Both the position numbers and the translations under genes were made by a program. A stretch of 9,571 nt of DNA. It comes from Nocardioides sp. (lineage in GTDB: Bacteria; Actinomycetota; Actinomycetes; Propionibacteriales; Nocardioidaceae). Positions 1 through 5,352 of this stretch are shown in pieces (within the stretch, counting starts at the first letter, position 1; each line of letters begins with the position of its first letter). The notes beneath the pieces are model-generated. The model was not told the origin of the DNA. It made no database searches and saw only the letters and a program-made list of their open reading frames with translations. The DNA is taken from assembly GCA_030145945.1 (NCBI GenBank), contig JASLDK010000266.1:1-9571 (forward strand). The letters run 5' to 3'.

Positions 1-1048
1 CCTGGGTCGCGGCCATCGCCTCGATCGCGGTCCGGCCGACGTTGTTGAACACGTCCTGCGCGGTCAGCGACCAGCCCGAGGTCTGCGAGTGGGTCCGCAG
101 GGAGAGCGACTTGGGGTTCTGCGGGTCGAACTGGCGCACCAGTCGACTCCACAGCGCCCGGGCCGCGCGCATCTTCGCGACCTCCATGTAGAAGTTCATG
201 CCGATCGCCCAGAAGAAGGACAGCCGCGGCGCGAACTGGTCGATGGTCAGGCCCGACTCGAGGCCGGCGCGGATGTACTCGACGCCGTCGGCCAGCGTGT
301 ACGCCAGCTCCAGGTCGGCGGTCGCCCCCGCCTCCTGCATGTGATAGCCGGAGATCGAGATCGAGTTGAACCGCGGCATCCGCTGACTGGTGAACGCGAA
401 GATGTCGGAGATGATCCGCATCGACGGGGCCGGCGGATAGATGTAGGTGTTGCGGACCATGAACTCCTTGAGGATGTCGTTCTGGATGGTCCCGCTGAGC
501 TGTTCCGGCTTCACCCCCTGCTCCTCAGCCGCAGCGATGTAGAGCGCGAGCACCGGGAGCACGGCGCCGTTCATCGTCATCGACACCGACATCTGGTCGA
601 GCGGGATGCCGTCGAACAGGGTGCGGGTGTCATAGATCGAGTCGATCGCGACACCGGCCATGCCGACGTCACCGCGCACGCGCGGGTGGTCGGAGTCGTA
701 GCCGCGGTGGGTCGCGAGGTCGAAGGCCACCGAGAGGCCCTTCTGGCCGGCTGCGAGGTTGCGGCGGTAGAAGGCGTTGGACTCCTCGGCGGTGGAGAAG
801 CCGGCGTACTGCCGGATCGTCCACGGCTGCGTCGTGTACATCGTCGGGTAGGGCCCGCGCAGGAACGGGCTCAACCCCGGGAACGTGTCCTGCGCGTCGA
901 GCGCGGAGATGTCGTCGGGACCGTAGGAGGTCGCGATCTCGATGCCCTCAGGGCTCTTCCAGCCCTCTCCCCGCGGCGGGTTGGGCGCCGCTGCTGCGGC
1001 GGTGTCGGAAGCGAGTCCCAAGCTCGCGAAGCTCTTCGGAATGCTCAT
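1..1048 (-). CDS. mutB: Methylmalonyl-CoA mutase large (catalytic) subunit MutB, N-terminal part, cut by the window edge
   Basis: This is the catalytic chain of the adenosylcobalamin-dependent mutase that interconverts (R)-methylmalonyl-CoA and succinyl-CoA in the cytoplasm. It serves propionate, odd-chain fatty acid and branched amino acid breakdown. About 349 of an expected 730 or so residues are present: the N-terminal extension and most of the TIM barrel. The C-terminal cobalamin-binding domain with its DxHxxG ligand motif lies beyond position 1. Family active-site residues are visible as Y81 (in TIRQYAGFST), Q189 (TIQNDI), R199 (FMVRN), Y235 and H236 (SISGYHMQEAGA). These match Y89, Q197, R207, Y243 and H244 of the Propionibacterium shermanii enzyme. 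The Tyr/Arg pair favours methylmalonyl-CoA over isobutyryl-CoA. The ATG at 1048 overlaps the mutA stop (ATGA), and a GGGAG sits about 9 bases upstream inside mutA. The subunits should be made in equal amounts from one mRNA. Identification is very secure. Confidence 0.97.
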   Translation of the reverse strand, partial: MSIPKSFASLGLASDTAAAAAPNPPRGEGWKSPEGIEIATSYGPDDISALDAQDTFPGLSPFLRGPYPTMYTTQPWTIRQYAGFSTAEESNAFYRRNLAAGQKGLSVAFDLATHRGYDSDHPRVRGDVGMAGVAIDSIYDTRTLFDGIPLDQMSVSMTMNGAVLPVLALYIAAAEEQGVKPEQLSGTIQNDILKEFMVRNTYIYPPAPSMRIISDIFAFTSQRMPRFNSISISGYHMQEAGATADLELAYTLADGVEYIRAGLESGLTIDQFAPRLSFFWAIGMNFYMEVAKMRAARALWSRLVRQFDPQNPKSLSLRTHSQTSGWSLTAQDVFNNVGRTAIEAMAATQ

Positions 1049-2778
1049 GCCAGCTTCTCCCTGGTCGCAGTCAGGAACGCGAGCGCATCGACACCCATGG
1101 CGGCGCTGTCGTCGGTGTAGTCAGTGGCCCTGCCAGCGATGATCACGTGGGTCGCGCCGGCCTCGCGAAGGGCAGCCGCAGCCTCAGTGCCCCATTCGTC
1201 GTACGCGGTGTCGGTGCCGGCGAGGCAGACGACCTTCGGCGACCCCGCGGAGGTGTACGCCGACAGCAGCTCGTCGACACCAGCGGTGGGTCCGGCCACC
1301 TCAACCGCGATGCCACCGGCAGCGAAGAGGTTGCTGATGAAGGTCGCGCGGGCGGTGTGCTGGGCGATGGTGCCGAGCGTGGCCAGGAAGACCGGTGCGG
1401 CGGCCGGTTCGTCACGCAACGCCTCGAAGGACGCGCCGTAGCGGCGCACCCGGTCGTTGAGCGGGTCCTCGTCACGTTGCGGCAGCGTCTCGCCGAGGTT
1501 GGGGAACTCACTGACGCCGGTGAGCGGACGCAAGCGGTGGGCGATCTCGGTCTCGCGGGACTCGACGACCGCGGCGATGCGCTCGCGGAAGGGGTCGAAG
1601 TCGTGGCCGTTCTCCCACTCGGTCTCGAGTTGCTGGAAGGCGGCCCAACCGGCGGCCGCGAGGTCGGCGGTGAGGTTCTCGACGGCGTACGCACCACCGG
1701 CGGGGTCGGTGACCGCGGCAACGTGGGACTCGTCGATGAGCAGGTGGTTGACGTTGCGGGCGATCCGGCGACCGAAGCCGTCGGGGCGGCCGTTGGCGCT
1801 GTCGAAGGGCAGCACGGTGACCACGTCGGCGCCGCCGACGCCGGCGGCGAAGGCCGCGACGGTGCCGCGGAGCATGTTGACGTAGGGGTCGTACTTGCTG
1901 AGCATCGGCCGGCTGGTGACGGCGTGCTGGCGCTGGGCCACCGGCTCGGAGATCTCGGAGAGCTCGAGCACCCGCGCCCAGAGCACGCGCGCCGCGCGCA
2001 GCTTGGCGATGGTCGGGAACTGCTCGTCGGTCGCGGCGTAGCGGAACTCGATCTGCCGGGCGGCGTCCTCGACGGACAGGCCGTGGTCGGTCAGCCAGCG
2101 CAGGTAGGCGACGCCGGCCGCGATCGACCAACCGAGCTCCTGCGCGTCGCTCGCACCAAGGTCGTGGGCGGCGGTGGCGTCGACGACGATCGCGCGGATG
2201 TCGTGCTGGTCGGCCTTGCGGGCCAGCGTCTGCAACTCGGCGACCGCCTCGTCGACGGCCAGCGGGATGTCGCGCAGCATCACTCCGAGGGGGTCGATGC
2301 CGAGGTTGCTGTCGGGGTGCTTGGCGCCGGGCAGCGCCAAGAAGGCCTCGGCGACCTTCGTGGTCGCGGCGGGCGCGTCGAGCACGATGGGGGCCAGGTC
2401 GAGCAGCACGTCCTTGAGGACGGCGGCCACGTCGGTCGACTCGTCAGCCGCGAGCCACAGACTGGTGACGCCACCGTCGAGGTCGACGAGCGCAGCCTCG
2501 TTGGCGGCCTTGGCGTCCGGGCCGGAGACCAGGCTGCGGATGTCCCAGGCACCCTCGCGCGTCGGACGAACCGCGGCGGCAGCGCCGCCGGGCAGCCCGA
2601 GCGGGGTGATGCCGATGCCGTCGAGCGTCGTACGGGTCAACTTGTCCCACACGGCGTCGTCGGGGTCGTTCTCCCCGAGCTTGCGGGTCTTGCGCAGGAC
2701 GGCGGCGGTGGCGGCCTCCCATTCGGCGCGCGTGTGCGCGTCCTCGGGTTGCGCCAGCGTCAAGGGTGCTTCAGTCAC
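1045..2778 (-). CDS. mutA: Methylmalonyl-CoA mutase small (non-catalytic) subunit MutA
   Basis: This is the beta chain that pairs with MutB in the heterodimeric actinobacterial mutase. It folds like MutB (TIM barrel plus a B12-domain-like C terminus) but is not catalytic in known family members. The reading gives 577 aa, against 638 aa for the P. shermanii chain. Recognisable family stretches are TLDGIGITPL near residue 50, DPYVNMLRGTVAAFAAGVGGAD in the middle, and DPAGGAYAVENLTADLA after it. The C-terminal Rossmann-like part (KVVCLAGTDTAYDEWG ... ATHVIIAGR) lacks a DxHxxG cobalamin ligand, as expected for MutA. I place the start at the GTG at 2778 (protein begins M-T-E-A-P). An in-frame TTG at 2787 adds three residues but has poor spacing to any purine-rich site. 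It is the first gene of the pair, reads away from the small membrane-protein genes, and is separated from them by only 42 bases. Confidence 0.95.
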   Translation of the reverse strand: MTEAPLTLAQPEDAHTRAEWEAATAAVLRKTRKLGENDPDDAVWDKLTRTTLDGIGITPLGLPGGAAAAVRPTREGAWDIRSLVSGPDAKAANEAALVDLDGGVTSLWLAADESTDVAAVLKDVLLDLAPIVLDAPAATTKVAEAFLALPGAKHPDSNLGIDPLGVMLRDIPLAVDEAVAELQTLARKADQHDIRAIVVDATAAHDLGASDAQELGWSIAAGVAYLRWLTDHGLSVEDAARQIEFRYAATDEQFPTIAKLRAARVLWARVLELSEISEPVAQRQHAVTSRPMLSKYDPYVNMLRGTVAAFAAGVGGADVVTVLPFDSANGRPDGFGRRIARNVNHLLIDESHVAAVTDPAGGAYAVENLTADLAAAGWAAFQQLETEWENGHDFDPFRERIAAVVESRETEIAHRLRPLTGVSEFPNLGETLPQRDEDPLNDRVRRYGASFEALRDEPAAAPVFLATLGTIAQHTARATFISNLFAAGGIAVEVAGPTAGVDELLSAYTSAGSPKVVCLAGTDTAYDEWGTEAAAALREAGATHVIIAGRATDYTDDSAAMGVDALAFLTATREKLA

Positions 2779-2786
2779 AAGAGGCA

Positions 2787-2792
2787 AGCCTA
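2787..2792 (-). promoter_or_regulatory. Candidate leaderless -10 box for mutA
   Basis: On the minus strand TAGGCT fits the actinobacterial -10 pattern TAnnnT. It lies 8 bases before the chosen GTG start, which would place transcription start on or next to the start codon. No convincing -35 hexamer is seen at 17-18 bases. The same geometry recurs upstream of sdhC. This is inference from spacing and could be chance. Confidence 0.35.
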
Positions 2793-2820
2793 TCCGTGAC
2801 AGCGCGACGGTTACCGAGGT

Positions 2821-3138
2821 GTGACAAATGTCCGGCTACCGGGCGGTAGGCCGCAGACGCCCCAGCTGGTCCTTCTCATCCTCCTGCTGCCGGCAGTCAG
2901 CCTCGCCCGGGTGCTGTTCGGCAAGCGCTGGTGGGTCGAGGCCCGGTTGGGCTATCGCCCGTACTGGGAGACCGAGGTCGGCGACTGGCGCGAGAGCGGC
3001 GAGCGGATCCGCGCGGTCGCCGAGGGGATCCGGCGCGGGGACCCTCCACTGCAGACGCTCGGCGAGCAGACACCCGAGCAGCAGACACCCGAGGAGCGCC
3101 CGCCGACGCCCTACGATCCACCGCATGAAGGTTCGTGA
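2821..3138 (+). CDS. Small single-pass membrane protein with DWRESGERIRAVA motif, unknown function
   Basis: This 105 aa protein belongs to no family I can name. Residues 15-33 form one strongly hydrophobic segment (QLVLLILLLPAVSLARVLF), followed by GKRWWVEARLG and the motif GDWRESGERIRAVAEGIRRG at residues 54-73. The C-terminal tail of about 30 residues is rich in Pro, Glu and Gln and contains a short TPEQ/TPEE repeat. The motif region is shared with the next gene, so the two are paralogs. The GTG start has only a very close AGG in front of it and may be leaderless. An ATG at 2828 lies in another frame and is not its start. Its last 14 bases overlap the downstream gene, so co-expression is likely. 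Coding reality is supported by the conserved paralogous peptide in two different frames. I have a vague memory of similar W-VEA ... GWR-S proteins in Nocardioidaceae, not verified. Confidence 0.75.
   Translation: MTNVRLPGGRPQTPQLVLLILLLPAVSLARVLFGKRWWVEARLGYRPYWETEVGDWRESGERIRAVAEGIRRGDPPLQTLGEQTPEQQTPEERPPTPYDPPHEGS
2983..3020 (+). repeat. 38-base direct repeat, copy 1
   Basis: The stretch starting GACTGGCGCGAGAGC is identical over 38 bases to 3446-3483. It encodes DWRESGERIRAVA in the first small membrane-protein gene. The two copies are 463 bases apart and lie in different reading frames relative to the window, but in the same codon phase of their own genes. Confidence 0.95.
3065..3094 (+). 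repeat. Two-unit 15-base tandem repeat inside a coding region
   Basis: AGCAGACACCCGAG occurs at 3065-3078 and again at 3080-3093, a period of 15 bases or five codons. It stays in frame and produces the EQTPEQQTPEE sequence in the tail of the first small membrane protein. It may be a slippage-prone spot that changes tail length without breaking the frame. Confidence 0.8.
3112..3117 (+). promoter_or_regulatory. Candidate internal leaderless -10 box for the second small membrane-protein gene
   Basis: TACGAT matches TAnnnT and sits exactly 7 bases before the ATG at 3125, the usual distance for a leaderless start in actinobacteria. It lies inside the end of the upstream gene. No good -35 element is apparent. 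If real, the second gene can be transcribed alone. Confidence 0.35.
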
Positions 3139-3538
3139 CCCCGAGGGCCGCACGTGGCGAGTGACCCGGCGCTGGGTGCCGTGGCGGCGGCGTCTGAGGA
3201 CACCCGACTCGGGCCCGGTCGACGGTCTCAACGGGCTGGGCGACGACCCGATCAGCGCGATCATCGCGATCGTGCTACTGATCCTCGCGCTGCCGTTCAT
3301 CATCCTGACGTTGTTCGTCGCGTTCGAGTTCGTGCTGCTCCTGCTGCTGATCCCGGTCGCCGCGTTGGCGCGGGTCGTCCTGGGCGCGCACTGGACCGTC
3401 GAGGCCCGCCGCGGGTTCACCATCTGGTGGGACGCACCGTCCGGGGACTGGCGCGAGAGCGGCGAGCGGATCCGCGCGGTCGCTGCTGCGATCCAGGAGG
3501 GTCAACTGCCGCCGCGGACCGTCAACCCCGACGAGTGA
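3125..3538 (+). CDS. Small two-helix membrane protein, paralog of the preceding gene, unknown function
   Basis: This is a 137 aa protein with no function I recognise. A basic N-terminal stretch (residues 2-25, many Arg and Trp) is followed by a very hydrophobic region at about 43-86, probably two helices (ISAIIAIVLLILALPFIIL and FVLLLLLIPVAALARVVL) around E68. After it comes GAHWTVEARRGFTIWWDAPSGDWRESGERIRAVAAAIQEG (87-126). The segment from LLLLIPVAALARVVLG onward aligns with the preceding protein, so this is a tandem duplicate with an added N-terminal helix. The ATG at 3125 overlaps the upstream gene by 14 bases. The same frame stays open back to 2828, but that upstream part reads through the other gene and looks Arg/Ser-rich, as shadow frames do, so I exclude it. 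The basic N terminus suggests a cytoplasmic amino end, which is inference. Confidence 0.78.
   Translation: MKVRDPEGRTWRVTRRWVPWRRRLRTPDSGPVDGLNGLGDDPISAIIAIVLLILALPFIILTLFVAFEFVLLLLLIPVAALARVVLGAHWTVEARRGFTIWWDAPSGDWRESGERIRAVAAAIQEGQLPPRTVNPDE
3446..3483 (+). repeat. 38-base direct repeat, copy 2
   Basis: This is an exact match to 2983-3020, encoding DWRESGERIRAVA (residues 108-120) in the second small membrane protein. Identity ends abruptly on both sides, while protein similarity continues upstream at a lower level. Confidence 0.95.
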
Positions 3539-3591
3539 CTCAGCCGCCTGCGTTCGCCGACCATGGCGGGACGGGTCTACGGAAGCGGAGC

Positions 3592-3618
3592 GTTCACGTC
3601 ACAGCAACCTGAGTGAAC
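3592..3618 (+). promoter_or_regulatory. Spaced inverted repeat upstream of the glycosyltransferase gene, possible operator
   Basis: GTTCAC at 3592-3597 and GTGAAC at 3613-3618 are exact reverse complements separated by 15 bases, 34 bases before the ATG of the glycosyltransferase. The rest of the 114-base gap (3539-3652) holds only a weak hairpin (CGCC at 3555-3558 with GGCG at 3565-3568) and no clear terminator. Six-base arms can arise by chance, so this is only a candidate. Confidence 0.25.
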
Positions 3619-3652
3619 CTTCCGCGCCACATCCGGCCCTCACGATCGAGAC

Positions 3653-4702
3653 ATGAGGATCGCTCTGGTCACCGAGTCCTTCTACCCGGCCGTCGACAGC
3701 ACGACCACGACGCTCAAGGCCACCGTCGACCGCCTCGTCGACCGCAGCCACACCGTGCAGATCATCGCGCCGGGGCCGGGGATCGCGAGCTATCGCGGAT
3801 GCGACGTGGCACGGGTGCGGCCGCTGGAGCCGACCGGCGCGCAGGTACGCGAGGTTCTCGAACACTTCGCCCCCGACCTGGTCCAGGTCCACTCCCCGCG
3901 CGCCGTCGGACGCAAGGCGTTGAAGCACGCCGGCCGGGCCGGCGTACCGACCCTGGCGATCGAGCAGTCCCCCGTGTTCGACCTCGCCGCCGACTACTGG
4001 CGGGCCAAGGTCGCCGAGCGTGCCGACGGGGTGCTGGTGACCTCGCCCTGGATGGTCGCCCGGGCCACCGAGCTCGGCGTCGAGGCGACGCTGTGGGAGC
4101 CGGGGGTCGACACCCTCGCGTTCAACCCGACGCTGCGTGATCCCTGGCTGCACCAGTCGTGGTCACGCGCCAAGTCGGGGCGGACGAAGGTCGTCGTCGG
4201 CTACGTCGGCGGCCTCCACAAGACTGCAGGAGTACGCCGGCTCGCGGCCCTCGCACAGATGCCGGACATTCGCCTCGTCATGATCGGCGCCGGCCCGGAC
4301 CGCGAGTGGCTTGCCCGCCGACTCCCGAACGCCCGGTTCACCGGTCCCCTGTCCGTCGGCGACCTGACGGTCGCGCTTCCGACACTGGACGTCCTGGTCC
4401 ACCCGGGAGAGCACGAGACCGACTGCCACGCGCTGCGGGAGGCAGGCGCGTCCGGCGTACCGGTGATCGCGCCGCGCTCCGGCGGCGCCCGCGACGTCGT
4501 GGCCCACCTCGAGACGGGGGTGCTCTACGACCCCACCGACGAGCGGGACCTCCCGCGCGCCGTCGCGTCGGTCGCCGCCGACCCGCACCGGCACCTGCTC
4601 GGTGCGGCCGGTCGGGAGCGGGCGCTGCGGCGTACCTGGGTCGACGCGGTCGACGAGCTCGTCGCGACGTCGTACCCGATGCTCGCGCCGATCACCGCCT
4701 GA
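3653..4702 (+). CDS. Family 4 glycosyltransferase, MgtA-like, with altered donor-site residues
   Basis: This 349 aa GT-B fold protein resembles the actinobacterial MgtA group (GDP-mannose-dependent mannosyltransferases of membrane glycolipids such as Rv0557), acting at the inner face of the membrane. The N-terminal domain begins RIALVTESFYPAVDSTTTTLK and includes APDLVQVHSPRAVGRKAL. The C-terminal nucleotide-sugar domain has VVGYVGGLHKTAGVRRLAAL (181-200), RLVMIGAGPDREWL (207-220) and HPGEHETDCHALREAGASGVPVIAPRSGGARDVV (250-283). The E-x7-E motif is E255/E263. Three usual features differ: the NGV glycine loop is DST (15-17), the phosphate-binding Arg of GRL is G187, and the Lys five residues later is Ala. 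Donor and acceptor therefore cannot be assigned. It is monocistronic and convergent with the next gene. No strong ribosome site precedes the ATG. The family call is secure; mannose specificity is only inferred. Confidence 0.9.
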   Translation: MRIALVTESFYPAVDSTTTTLKATVDRLVDRSHTVQIIAPGPGIASYRGCDVARVRPLEPTGAQVREVLEHFAPDLVQVHSPRAVGRKALKHAGRAGVPTLAIEQSPVFDLAADYWRAKVAERADGVLVTSPWMVARATELGVEATLWEPGVDTLAFNPTLRDPWLHQSWSRAKSGRTKVVVGYVGGLHKTAGVRRLAALAQMPDIRLVMIGAGPDREWLARRLPNARFTGPLSVGDLTVALPTLDVLVHPGEHETDCHALREAGASGVPVIAPRSGGARDVVAHLETGVLYDPTDERDLPRAVASVAADPHRHLLGAAGRERALRRTWVDAVDELVATSYPMLAPITA

Positions 4703-4724
4703 CGTTTTCTCCCCGGTCAGGCGG
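4695..4724. terminator. Bidirectional hairpin enclosing both stop codons of the convergent genes
   Basis: CCGCCTGAC (4695-4703) and GTCAGGCGG (4716-4724) form a perfect 9-base stem with a 12-base loop. The TGA of the glycosyltransferase (4700-4702) is in the left arm, and the TGA of the DUF1345 gene (complement of 4717-4719) is in the right arm. Only 14 bases separate the two genes. There is no long U run on either strand; the loop carries TTTT. Use as a shared terminator is inferred from position and symmetry. Confidence 0.6.
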
Positions 4725-5352
4725 CGACGATGCCGACGACCAGGTTGATGGTCGTCGCGATGATCGCTGCGCCGAAGACATACGCGATCAGGCAGTGCCG
4801 CAGCACGACGGCTCGGATGGCGCTGCTCTGCACTGCCGTGTCGGAGACCTGATAGGTCATCCCGAGGTTGTAGCTGAAGTAGAGGAAGTCCCGGAAGGCC
4901 GGCGGCTCGTCGCCGTTGAAGTCGATCCCTCCGGGTTTGTCGGAGTAGTAGAGGTGCGCATAGCGGGTCGCGTACATCAGGTGCACGGCTGCCCACGCCA
5001 TCGCGACGCCCGCGAGGGCCAGACAGGCGGCGGCCTGGCCCGCCGTACCCTTCCCAGCGAGCATCAGCATGACGACGCCGCCGAGACCGGCGAGCGCCGC
5101 GACAGCGACGACCAGCTCGTCCAGCGACGGGCGCAGGTCCTCGTTCGTCGCACGGGCACGGGTCTCGTCCGCCGACGTCGGCCACAGGATCAGCCAGCCG
5201 AGGACCACATCGACGAGGCCCGCGACCGTGATGCCCAGCAGTACGCCGATCTGCGGGGTCGCCCTCCACCCCAACCCCGCCGCGAGCAGGCCCGCGACAA
5301 CGGCGGTCACCAGTCGGGGACGCGGGGTCCCCACGAACGCCGGATGCCTCAC
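4717..5352 (-). CDS. DUF1345 family integral membrane protein
   Basis: This 211 aa polytopic membrane protein has about five or six hydrophobic segments (near 14-28, 35-57, 80-99, 107-128 and 183-208, plus a moderately hydrophobic one around 155-168). The DUF1345 signature is clear in the second half: RYAHLYY (130-136), GGIDFNGDEPPAFRDFLYFSYNLGMTYQVSDTAVQS (141-176), then a final helix. The family has no established function that I know of. I start it at the GTG at 5352, which overlaps the oxidoreductase stop codon (GTGA). The frame stays open upstream to 5742, but that part is Arg/Pro-rich antiparallel shadow of the oxidoreductase frame and is not family-like. The overlap suggests translational coupling to the oxidoreductase. 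Residue 2 onwards (RHPAFVGTPRPRLV) gives a short basic cytoplasmic start. Confidence 0.9.
   Translation of the reverse strand: MRHPAFVGTPRPRLVTAVVAGLLAAGLGWRATPQIGVLLGITVAGLVDVVLGWLILWPTSADETRARATNEDLRPSLDELVVAVAALAGLGGVVMLMLAGKGTAGQAAACLALAGVAMAWAAVHLMYATRYAHLYYSDKPGGIDFNGDEPPAFRDFLYFSYNLGMTYQVSDTAVQSSAIRAVVLRHCLIAYVFGAAIIATTINLVVGIVAA

Noticed and set aside
89..1120. Long plus-strand open frame of 343 codons opposite mutB
   Set aside because: It is antisense to a strongly conserved enzyme. Its product is rich in Arg, Val, Asp, Gly and His with no family features, the usual shadow frame in high-GC DNA.
1147..2799. Plus-strand open frame of 550 codons opposite mutA
   Set aside because: Low-complexity Gly/Val/Arg/Asp composition; open only because GC-rich codons of mutA rarely give stops on the other strand.
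2828..3538. Single 236-codon frame that would merge the two small membrane-protein genes
   Set aside because: The first 99 codons read the upstream gene out of frame and look Arg/Ser-rich. Paralogy places the real starts at 2821 and 3125.
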